Source of the DNA: Actinomycetaceae bacterium
GTDB taxonomy: Bacteria > Actinomycetota > Actinomycetes > Actinomycetales > Actinomycetaceae
DNA: 64,000 nt
Assembly (NCBI GenBank): GCA_030524055.1
Contig: JAUNHH010000006.1
Location: 1-64,000, forward strand
Reading direction: 5' to 3'
Program-made: the position numbers and the translations under genes
Notes under the pieces: generated by a model
Told to the model about the DNA's origin: nothing
The model's input: the letters and a program-made list of their open reading frames with translations, nothing else
The model's database searches: none
Shown: one piece after another, positions 38,146 through 44,729 of the stretch
Layout of the letters: each line of letters opens with the position of its first letter
How positions within the stretch are numbered: position 1 is the first letter of the stretch

Positions 38146-38750
38146 AATAGGCCTGCACGCGTAAAGTGCCGCTCAAGGATGCGCGTGCCAATCCAACCAC
38201 TAATGGCAGCGATTATGGCATTTCCTATCAGGAACACAAGAATGTAGGTCGGCGAGAAAAGAGCACGCATACCATCTGCATAAACTTGCCCCATTGATGC
38301 CGCCGTTTCTTTAAAGTAGGCATCCGCGGCAAAGAATATTGGCAGAAGAGGACCGATCACCCAGAATTGGAAAATCGTGTAGGCAAGGATATTTGAGCCC
38401 CGAGATCGATATTTCCCCGCTTTGACAATGAGGTCCGCAACGAGGCCTAAACCGGCAGTGATAAGGAGCGTCAAAATATAGTGGCCGGTGAGGATCATGA
38501 GTAGGCCAATGATTGCGCCGAGAACTGTCATTGCCCCCATTGCTGGGGTTTTCACCATGTACAGCATGATAATGGTGGCGTTGATAATCGTCCCAAGAAA
38601 GAATCCGACGATTTGGACGCCAGGTCCCAGAATGCCCAGCATCGCAGTGGCGAAAACAGCAATGAAGTATAGAGCGCTAAAGACCCCGACGTTAATCAGA
38701 GCGCGCGCATTCAGAGGTGTGGCGGAAATGTCTGACAGGGCAGCAGTCAT
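38142..38750 (-). CDS. ECF transporter S component, MptD-like, copy 2
   Basis: 202-residue six-helix substrate-capture protein of the MptD/Trep_Strep type, with NARALINVGVFSALYF at the start and a C-terminal GWIGTRILERHFTRAG. ATG 38750 has GAGGAAGAG upstream; the open frame extends 17 codons further. Same length as the other S component and similar throughout (RAxYF-type loop, GxxADxIVxAGKYRSR), a tandem duplication. Substrate unknown for the family. Confidence 0.87.
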   Translation of the reverse strand: MTAALSDISATPLNARALINVGVFSALYFIAVFATAMLGILGPGVQIVGFFLGTIINATIIMLYMVKTPAMGAMTVLGAIIGLLMILTGHYILTLLITAGLGLVADLIVKAGKYRSRGSNILAYTIFQFWVIGPLLPIFFAADAYFKETAASMGQVYADGMRALFSPTYILVFLIGNAIIAAISGWIGTRILERHFTRAGLL

Positions 38751-38898
38751 GGCTCTCTTCCTCGTGAGGACATGAGGTACTTGGATGGCCACCGAGACCA
38801 TCCAGCTGGTTAGCTTAGCCTTACCAGATCTAATTGTGAATAGTCCTCATTATCTGCTGACTCACAATGGGCAAGACGCCACCCTTCGCAAGCGTGCA

Positions 38899-39507
38899 CT
38901 AAATCAGGCTAGAGGAGGCGAAATGTTTCTCGAGGATCCGGGTTCCCACCCATCCAGCACAGGTAGTTAAACAGAAGGTCAACACCATGACACCCAGGAT
39001 CATTGTCGGACTAAAGAGAGCTTCCATTTCCTGGGCGTATTCGATGCTGACATGGTCAGCCATCTCATCGAAGTAGGCGCGCGCCGCGAAGAAAACGGGC
39101 AAAAACGGGCCAACTAACCACGTAGAAAATAAGGCGTAGGCAAAAATATTCGCCCATCGAGAGCGATATTTGCCGGCCCATACAATAATATCCGCAACCA
39201 GACCAAGCCCGACAATCAGCGGAAGAACCACCCAGCTATGAATAATGACCATAAATCCGCCGATAAGGACGGCTAGGAGTGTCATCGCCCCGAAAACTGG
39301 AGTTTTCACCAGGTAGAGCATAATAACTGCCGCATTAATTACTGCCGCCACAATAGCGCCGGCAATAAGAAATACTGGGCCACCCATTTTCCCTGAAGCA
39401 CCGACCGCCAATACAACAAAATAGAGGGCGGTATATACGCCCACATTAATTAGCATACGGGCATTAAGCCTTTGTTCAGTTGGTGCAGCGTGGGATCTTT
39501 GCATCAT
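38899..39507 (-). CDS. ECF transporter S component, MptD-like, copy 1
   Basis: 202-residue membrane protein paralogous to its downstream neighbour: NARMLINVGVYTALYF, VADIIVWAGKYRSRWAN and GWVGTRILEKHFASS. ATG 39507 was chosen for the GGGAGGG site 8 nt upstream; an ATG 7 codons earlier has none. It lies 148 bp upstream of copy 2, so it is first in the ECF operon. Two S components sharing one AT module may bind different ligands. Confidence 0.87.
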   Translation of the reverse strand: MMQRSHAAPTEQRLNARMLINVGVYTALYFVVLAVGASGKMGGPVFLIAGAIVAAVINAAVIMLYLVKTPVFGAMTLLAVLIGGFMVIIHSWVVLPLIVGLGLVADIIVWAGKYRSRWANIFAYALFSTWLVGPFLPVFFAARAYFDEMADHVSIEYAQEMEALFSPTMILGVMVLTFCLTTCAGWVGTRILEKHFASSSLI

Positions 39508-39615
39508 CGCCACTACCCTCCCATCCATGCCTACTTAGGTCTTCCCTACTTGGGCAAGTATATCCTTAGTAGCGTATGGGAGGCTGGTCTTTCAGGTCAG
39601 CTGACGATGGTCTTT

Positions 39616-40032
39616 CTACTGTTCTGCAGGAATAAAACGCAGGGATACAGAGTTCATGCAATAGCGCTGGCCAGACGGCTGGTCTGGGGCGTCATCAAAA
39701 ATATGCCCGAGGTGAGAGTCGCAGGTGCCACAGCGCACCTCCGTGCGCACCATCCCATGACTGACATCTTCCAGGAAACGAACAGCACCCTCTTTTGCTG
39801 TATGAAAACTTGGCCACCCACAATGGGCATCAAATTTCGTCTCCGAGTCAAAAAGATCCGCTCCACAGGCACGGCAGACAAAAGAACCCTGACGATCTTC
39901 ATTGAGGAGCTCACCCGTGAAAGGGCGTTCGGTGCCAGCTTCACGGAGCACGTGATATTCCATGGGGGTCAGAATCTGACGCCATTGGGCTTCGGTACGG
40001 TGGGCTGCGTCAAGTGAAGGGAAATCGCTCAT
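39616..40032 (-). CDS. msrB: Peptide methionine-R-sulfoxide reductase
   Basis: 138-residue cytosolic repair enzyme that reduces the R form of methionine sulfoxide. Zinc is held by two CxxC pairs (CRACGADLF and CGTCDSHLGHIFDD). The HCGWPSF block and the catalytic cysteine in RYCMNSVSLRF (about residue 128) are present. Start 40032 (MSDFPSLDAAH) is preferred; the frame extends 11 codons upstream without a better site. Confidence 0.95.
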   Translation of the reverse strand: MSDFPSLDAAHRTEAQWRQILTPMEYHVLREAGTERPFTGELLNEDRQGSFVCRACGADLFDSETKFDAHCGWPSFHTAKEGAVRFLEDVSHGMVRTEVRCGTCDSHLGHIFDDAPDQPSGQRYCMNSVSLRFIPAEQ

Positions 40033-40088
40033 GCGACCATTGTCCCCCACTTTGGTGGTTCTCAAGGTGTGGCGTATGAGATGAGCAG

Positions 40089-40122
40089 GGCTCCGCCCTC
40101 GTCAATTTTCGAGGGCGGAGCC
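40089..40122 (-). terminator. Terminator from inverted 13-mer-like pair after the MscS gene
   Basis: GGCTCCGCCCTCG (40089-40101) and CGAGGGCGGAGCC (40110-40122) form a perfect 13-bp stem with an 8-nt loop (TCAATTTT), 6 bp beyond the stop. Both arms carry the same change from the consensus, preserving pairing. Confidence 0.8.
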
Positions 40123-40128
40123 ACACCA

Positions 40129-41475
40129 TTACATAGACGATCCCTGCCCTTGCGGTAGAGGCTCATTAGGAATAATGCGCGCAATAGGGCGGGCTTCGGG
40201 GTGTTCAGCGTGAATCCACTCAATGAGGCTTTCGCGGATGTGGCAACGCAAGTCCCACAAGGCGCCGGAATCTCGGGCTGACACGAGAATTCGAATCGTC
40301 ACAGTCGTGGCATCTGACGCGGAAGCCTGCACTTTACAGGTGCGCTGATCCCATAGAGGACTCTCCTGAACAATCTCCATGACCTTTTCTCGGACTAATG
40401 GAATAGGAGCAGCCCAGTCAAGAGGCATTTCTACTGTCCCTAATTGGTCAGCAGCACGGCGAGACCAATTCTGGAAAGGAGTTGTCGTGAAATGCGTTGA
40501 GGGGCAAATAAGGCGACGTTCATCCCATAAACACACCACCACATACGTCAATGTCACTTCTTCAATTCGGCCAGACTCTCCTTGGACGTCAATAACTACT
40601 GTATCGCCCACACTAATAGCGCCGGTAAATGCCAATTGAATTCCGGCGAACACATTTCCAAGAGTTTGTTGGGCGGCAAGACCAGCAACCACCGAAACCA
40701 GACCTGCGGAAGCCAGGACTGTGGCCATTGCTGCACGCACCTCGCTAAATGTCGCCAAAGCCGCACAGGTACCAATCACCACCACAAAGGCCTGAACAAC
40801 GCGGCGCGCCACCTGCGCTTGAGTTTGGAAGCGCCGGGAAAGGCCCGCATCAGCACGTTGTCGCAGGCGAGCAGCATCATCAAGGACTCCGAGGCCCGCA
40901 TAGACCACCCAGGTTGCCGAAATAATAATGGCCACTAAACCTGCATGCAGGAGAGCAGATCCTGTGCTCGTTGCTGCCCATTGGGCGACTTGCGGGAAAA
41001 GCAGAGAAATACGCACTCCTACCCAGGTTCCCGCAGCAATAAGAGTAACAATTAAGGGCAGGCGAATACGCTGAATAAGGGCTTCGCCTATTTTATTTCG
41101 GGCAGCAACTCGATGGGCAACTCGCGTTAGAATAAATGCGAGAGCAAGGCCGAGAATCGCGCCAATAAATCCTGCGGCAATAATGTAGGTAATATCAACA
41201 GCTACCTCCGCGGCGGTAGCAACTATTTCTCCGCCACTTTGGGACATTCCACCACTTTGCGGAAGAATTCCGGCAAGGAAGTCAGGACCGCTTTGGGCAC
41301 TATCAGCACTTTGAGATGCAGCGGCACTGTGAGCCGAGTCGGCGCTTTGCGCGGCAACAGTAGTGGCGTCACTCCCACTTTGAGGCAGGCTACCGCTCTG
41401 CGCCGGGCTCGCACTTTGTGGCCCATCCACAATGGGCAACATTTCTTCACCTAAGCGTCCAACGAGGGAGGTCAT
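40129..41475 (-). CDS. Mechanosensitive channel (MscS family) with QSG-rich N-terminus
   Basis: 448-residue membrane channel. Helices between about residues 85 and 240 lead into the MscS pore helix (ATVLASAGLVSVVAGLAAQQTLGN) and the beta domain (VGDTVVIDVQGESGRIEEVTLTYV in two parts), then the alpha/beta C-terminal domain. It opens under membrane tension to release solutes. Unusual: before the first helix there are about 60 residues of Gln-Ser-rich repeats (SPAQSGSLPQSGSD, SADSAQSGPD, LPQSGGMSQSGG) resembling the stalks of the wall-anchored proteins in this window. That segment is not part of known MscS cores; if exported it would sit in the wall. Confidence 0.88.
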   Translation of the reverse strand: MTSLVGRLGEEMLPIVDGPQSASPAQSGSLPQSGSDATTVAAQSADSAHSAAASQSADSAQSGPDFLAGILPQSGGMSQSGGEIVATAAEVAVDITYIIAAGFIGAILGLALAFILTRVAHRVAARNKIGEALIQRIRLPLIVTLIAAGTWVGVRISLLFPQVAQWAATSTGSALLHAGLVAIIISATWVVYAGLGVLDDAARLRQRADAGLSRRFQTQAQVARRVVQAFVVVIGTCAALATFSEVRAAMATVLASAGLVSVVAGLAAQQTLGNVFAGIQLAFTGAISVGDTVVIDVQGESGRIEEVTLTYVVVCLWDERRLICPSTHFTTTPFQNWSRRAADQLGTVEMPLDWAAPIPLVREKVMEIVQESPLWDQRTCKVQASASDATTVTIRILVSARDSGALWDLRCHIRESLIEWIHAEHPEARPIARIIPNEPLPQGQGSSM

Positions 41476-41507
41476 GGTTTTAGCCTAAAGGTCGAGGGTA
41501 TGGCGGC

Positions 41508-41520
41508 GCCCCGCCCTCGT
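41508..41520 (-). repeat. Dispersed 13-mer upstream of the MscS gene
   Basis: Exact GCCCCGCCCTCGT, 33 bp before the start codon region; unpaired. Confidence 0.9.
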
Positions 41521-41641
41521 CCCTGTGTGTCCTGTGGATCGCGCCTCGCTGAGCGAGGCAGATCACTGCAGGTGCGCCAAACCCGTTGCCGAGCGCACTG
41601 GCAGCCCGGTTGCGCACGCTTACGTGCCGGACTTGCGCCGA

Positions 41642-41950
41642 TCACGCCTGCGAAATGGCGATCACATGTTCAGGCCCAAAGCGGATCTCATCACCGTGGG
41701 CAAGGCCCGCTAAATCAAAAGGATCATTAGCCAAAGTGCCGCCATAGTCGCGGTTGCCGCAGGAGCGAACTTCAACCCACATACGCTCCACCTGAGCGCC
41801 ACCATCTGCACTAGTGCCACGAAAAATCACTTTGGCATAGTCACCTGCGGCTAGCGCTTCGCGCATTTCGCGTGGGGGAATCGGGAAAGATTCCGGCGAT
41901 TGGGCGCTGATTTCTTCGGCGTTATCCAGCGAATACGGGGTCGTTGACAT
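41642..41950 (-). CDS. DUF2314-like small protein
   Basis: 102-residue soluble protein. The core GDYAKVIFRG followed by QVERMWVEVRSCGNRDYGGT, LANDPF and GLAHGDEIRFGPEHVI resembles the DUF2314/YegJ-type domain, a small beta-rich fold of unknown function often found near immunity or toxin genes. It is transcribed away from the tRNA cluster. Family by eye only. Confidence 0.65.
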   Translation of the reverse strand: MSTTPYSLDNAEEISAQSPESFPIPPREMREALAAGDYAKVIFRGTSADGGAQVERMWVEVRSCGNRDYGGTLANDPFDLAGLAHGDEIRFGPEHVIAISQA

Positions 41951-42071
41951 GCCCTGAGAATAGCCAACAAGACCGGGGTGAGCGTACTCACAGGATTCTG
42001 TTTTGCCATTGGCGCTCGCTTCTGCCTATTATCTTCCTCGTCCTCGGGCGCAAGCCTGAAAGACGAACCAG

Positions 42072-42144
42072 GCCCCCATCGTTTAGTGGCCTAGGACACC
42101 GCCCTTTCACGGCGGCGGCACGGGTTCGAATCCCGTTGGGGGTA
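42072..42144 (+). tRNA. tRNA-Glu (anticodon TTC)
   Basis: Acceptor GCCCCCA pairs with TGGGGGT, anticodon stem CCGCC/GGCGG with loop CTTTCAC, T-arm ACGGGTTCGAATCCCGT. CCA not encoded. Confidence 0.95.
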
Positions 42145-42197
42145 CGACTCCGGTCATTAGACTGGAGACAACTGAATAGGTCTTGTACTTATCACAA

Positions 42198-42271
42198 GGC
42201 CCCGTAGCGCAGTCGGTTAGCGCGCCGCCCTGTCACGGCGGAGGTCGCGGGTTCGAGTCCCGTCGGGGTCG
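42198..42271 (+). tRNA. tRNA-Asp (anticodon GTC)
   Basis: Acceptor GGCCCCG pairs with CGGGGTC, anticodon loop CTGTCAC, T-arm GCGGGTTCGAGTCCCGT, discriminator G. Confidence 0.95.
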
Positions 42272-42297
42272 CTACCAGACCATTTGGTCCGGTCACT

Positions 42298-42373
42298 GGC
42301 TCTGTAGCTCAGTTGGTAGAGCGTTCGACTGAAAATCGAAAGGTCACCGGATCGATACCGGTCGGAGCCACCA
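42298..42373 (+). tRNA. tRNA-Phe (anticodon GAA)
   Basis: Acceptor GGCTCTG pairs with CGGAGCC, anticodon loop CTGAAAA, discriminator A then an encoded CCA (42371-42373). Last of three tRNAs; terminator follows at once. Confidence 0.95.
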
Positions 42374-42376
42374 TTA

Positions 42377-42407
42377 GCCCCGAAGTCCCGCGGACTCGGG
42401 GTTTTTG
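42377..42407 (+). terminator. Rho-independent terminator of the tRNA cluster
   Basis: CCCCGAAGTCC-CGC-GGACTCGGGG stem with one small bulge, followed directly by TTTTTG. Confidence 0.9.
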
Positions 42408-42610
42408 TGTGCCCATTAACGAGGGCGGGGCGCGGGAGTTGCGCGGACCTGCGAGCAGGGCGGCGATATGTGCCCCATTTTTGGGACTGTAAAGCGCCGG
42501 ATTTTGAGGCCGTATTTTTCTTGCCGGCTGATTCCTGCCGGGTGTAATCTTGGGGTAGAGGACATAAGGGTGGACCACCCGCTTGCGACGAGTGATCCAC
42601 TTGAGAGTCC
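42408..42610. other. Gap between tRNA terminator and first small-protein gene
   Basis: Contains an exact 13-mer (42419-42431) and, near 42560-42605, the conserved 3' flank of small-protein copy 1. No further gene seen. Confidence 0.6.
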
Positions 42611-42766
42611 TTATCTAGGTCCAATGAGGACCTGGATAAGGTCCTCGATGGCCTTTACAAGGACTGAAAGTGCCAGGATTTTCGATGTTTTTCCGCGCCA
42701 GCGGAATTCGAAGATCCTGGCTTTGCCTTTACTTCGGCGCTTTTTGCGCTTGCACTTGTCCTGCAT
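42611..42766 (-). CDS. 51-residue small protein, copy 1 (unknown family)
   Basis: A strongly basic N-terminus (MQDKCKRKKRRSKGKAR), then IFEFRWRGKTSK, then a hydrophobic helix (ILALSVLVKAIEDLIQVLIG). AAAGGGGG lies 9 nt before the ATG, and the frame is closed upstream by TGA 6 nt earlier, so the start is fixed. It aligns without gaps over all 51 codons with copy 2 at 43634-43789, sharing KGKARIFEFR, LVKAIE and other positions, with many silent third-base differences, so the protein itself is conserved. I do not recognise the family. Size, charge and helix are compatible with a type I toxin-like or membrane-active peptide; that is inference. Confidence 0.7.
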   Translation of the reverse strand: MQDKCKRKKRRSKGKARIFEFRWRGKTSKILALSVLVKAIEDLIQVLIGPR

Positions 42767-42856
42767 CGACCATCACCCCCTTTCTGCGGGACAACCTCAC
42801 CGGCAAGGACATGTAGTGAGCCGGGGGTGTACCGCTGAGGGGCACTTCCAAGCTTA
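42767..42856 (-). promoter_or_regulatory. Conserved leader of small-protein copy 1
   Basis: The 5' untranslated stretch matches that of copy 2 almost base for base: AGTGCCCCTCAGCGG, CCCCCGGCTCA, TGTCCTTGCCGGTGAGGTTG and CCGCAGAAAGGGGGTGATGG. Conservation beyond a ribosome site suggests a structured or antisense-regulated leader. Confidence 0.6.
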
Positions 42857-42964
42857 GTGAGTAGCCCCCACATTTTGGGTGGGTTTACTGCATTATTTCT
42901 GCAGCCATTCGGGACTTTGTCCGCACACAACTGCCCCAAGCAGCCACCTCATTTGGGCAAGGTC

Positions 42965-43431
42965 TACAACCCGCCGCGAGGACGTATTTTTAGTGGCAGA
43001 ACCTCATCCTGGCGGCGGGTTATCAATGCGGGATGCGCGGCCGAAATTTCTGATCTGCAGAAATAGGTGTGTGCCTGTCACCTACTTGCCGTGTGCGTTG
43101 ACAAACCGCTGCGACAACGTAATTTTTGGCAGCGAATCTGCATCGTGACCGCGGGTTGTCATTACAGACCGCAGGCCCGAAATTTCCCACCTGCAGAAAT
43201 AGTGTCCCCCACCCTCGTGCATCGATACAAAGCGCCGCGAGGACGTATTTTCCGGGGGCAATTGTCGTTGTGGACGCGGTTTATCATTTGGGGTTCCTAC
43301 CCTGCAATTGGTGACCTGCACAAATAGGTACCGGCTTGGGACCAAGGTGCCTATCTCCGTCGCGCTAGGTGGACAAAGCGCCACCACAACGCGTTTTCTA
43401 GGGGCGATTATCGTTGTGGACGCGGTTTGTC
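42965..43431. repeat. Family A 60-bp palindromic repeats, locus 3 (four copies)
   Basis: Units at 42965-43024, 43100-43160, 43226-43285 and 43372-43431, with spacers of 75, 65 and 86 bp. Spacers share CCTGCAATTGGTGACCTGCACAAATAGG-like words (split across copies), the same as locus 4 and, inverted, locus 2. No gene lies in this stretch. Confidence 0.9.
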
Positions 43432-43633
43432 CTCACCGATGAAACCCGATGTGACGCCTCACCCCCCACCAACACATTCTGTCCTTTAACCCAGGTTCTA
43501 ATTGGCTCTGAGGAGCATTACGAAGCCATGTTTTTATCTCTTGCTTGGCGGTTTTGAATGGGTGTAGCCTTGGGACGCAAGGACATTAGGGGCGGGCCAC
43601 GCGCTACGAACGAGTGACCCACTTTGAGTGGTC

Positions 43634-43789
43634 CTACCAGAGGCCCGTCAGGGCCCTGATTAGACCCTCGATGGCCTTGACAAGGACAGCAACAGCCAGG
43701 ATCCTCGTAGTTATTCCGTCGCCGCGGAATTCGAAGATTCTGGCTTTGCCTTTGCACTCACACTTGTCGTGTTTGCGCTTTCCTCGCAT
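43634..43789 (-). CDS. 51-residue small protein, copy 2 (unknown family)
   Basis: Same length as copy 1: MRGKRKHDKCECKGKAR, then IFEFRGDGITTR, then ILAVAVLVKAIEGLIRALTG and LW. The ribosome site AAAGGGGG is at the identical 9-nt distance. The N-terminal dozen residues differ most; here they include two cysteines (KCEC) and a histidine. It lies 214 bp upstream of and divergent from the MntA/HepT/RT operon, with its leader between them. Function unknown; protein-level conservation between the two copies is directly visible. Confidence 0.7.
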   Translation of the reverse strand: MRGKRKHDKCECKGKARIFEFRGDGITTRILAVAVLVKAIEGLIRALTGLW

Positions 43790-43872
43790 GGGCCATCACC
43801 CCCTTTCTGCGGTACAACCTCACCGGCAAGGACAATTGCTTGAGCCGGGGGCGTGCCGCTGAGGGGCACTTC
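43790..43872 (-). promoter_or_regulatory. Conserved leader of small-protein copy 2
   Basis: Homologous to 42767-42856. The shared words are AGTGCCCCTCAGCGGCACGC, GTCCTTGCCGGTGAGGTTGT and CCGCAGAAAGGGGGTGATGG. Confidence 0.6.
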
Positions 43873-43917
43873 ACGTATTACTCCATTTAACCTGTTTTCG
43901 TGGCAACTCTCCGCAGC

Positions 43918-43946
43918 TTGAAAGTCTTCCTATCGACACAATAACA
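43918..43946 (+). promoter_or_regulatory. Possible promoter of the MntA/HepT/RT operon
   Basis: TTGAAA and ATAACA separated by 17 bp, ending 56 bp before the first ATG. A reasonable sigma-70-like match read by eye. Confidence 0.4.
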
Positions 43947-44002
43947 GTGGATGCTGAGGCGAAATCTTCACAGACGAAACCCAGATTTGAGACACTGAAG
44001 CC

Positions 44003-44308
44003 ATGGTTTTGGCAGTCGAGATTGACTTAGAACGAATCGCGCAGGCGTGCCAGCGCTATCGGGTGAAACGGTTGCGCATTTTCGGCTCTATCCTCACGGA
44101 GCGATTCGACGAGGCGCACAGTGATGTGGATTTCCTGGTTGATTTCCTCCCCGACAAAATGGACCGTTTCGATAATTATTTCGGCCTGCTTGGCGCGCTG
44201 GAGGACATCACCGGCCGCAAAGTAGATCTACTGACCACTGAGTCACTGGAGAATCCATTTCTCACCAATTCCATCCTGAGTACCGCACAGGTGATTTATG
44301 AACTCTAA
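44003..44308 (+). CDS. mntA: MntA-type minimal nucleotidyltransferase antitoxin
   Basis: 101 residues with the MNT fold. RIFGSILTERFDEAHSDVD (residues 26-43) carries the GS and DVD catalytic signature, though with 11 rather than the usual 10 residues between GS and the first Asp. In the HepT-MntA (type VII) systems the MNT enzyme adds AMP to a tyrosine of the HEPN toxin and silences it. It overlaps the HEPN gene by 11 bp, ensuring coupled translation. First gene of a three-gene operon ending in a reverse transcriptase. Confidence 0.88.
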   Translation: MVLAVEIDLERIAQACQRYRVKRLRIFGSILTERFDEAHSDVDFLVDFLPDKMDRFDNYFGLLGALEDITGRKVDLLTTESLENPFLTNSILSTAQVIYEL

Positions 44309-44729
44309 GACACCTGCACACCTTTGGGACGCACTCCGCTCCGCCACCGCCACTCAGGGCTTCATCTCCGAAGTTAGCCTAGACGACTATCATAATGACC
44401 TTCTTTTACGCTCTGCAGTAGAACGTCAGTTGGAGATTCTTGGCGAGTCACTAAATCGTCTTCGCCGCGATGACCCGACAACTGCTGCAAGAGTGCCTGG
44501 ACTTCATGCGATTATCGGGATGCGCAACGTTTTGGCTCATCAGTATGGAACCGTTGACAACACTACGGTATGGCAAAATGCCACTCAGAATCTTCCGCCA
44601 TTGGTCACAGTCCTCACGACGTTACTGCAGGAGTACGATGCAGGGAAGTTGAGTGCTCTATCTGACGAGACCACAACAAGCCAGAAATTCGGAGTGAATA
44701 GCAAAGATGACCAGGAAAACGAGCACTGA
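44298..44729 (+). CDS. hepT: HepT-type HEPN toxin (DUF86)
   Basis: 143-residue helical HEPN ribonuclease. GMRNVLAHQY (R76, H81, Y83) gives the Rx4HxY motif: Arg and His are catalytic and Tyr is the residue that MntA AMPylates. RQLEILGESLNRL near residue 43 is the usual DUF86 helix. A C-terminal acidic tail (about 25 residues) extends beyond the common length. It overlaps MntA at its start and the reverse transcriptase gene at its end (23 bp), tying all three together. Confidence 0.9.
   Translation: MNSKTPAHLWDALRSATATQGFISEVSLDDYHNDLLLRSAVERQLEILGESLNRLRRDDPTTAARVPGLHAIIGMRNVLAHQYGTVDNTTVWQNATQNLPPLVTVLTTLLQEYDAGKLSALSDETTTSQKFGVNSKDDQENEH

Noticed and set aside
42965-43431. Repeat-spacer layout resembling a CRISPR array
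   Set aside because: Units are 60 bp palindromes, spacers resemble each other, copy number is four, and no cas gene is present in the window.
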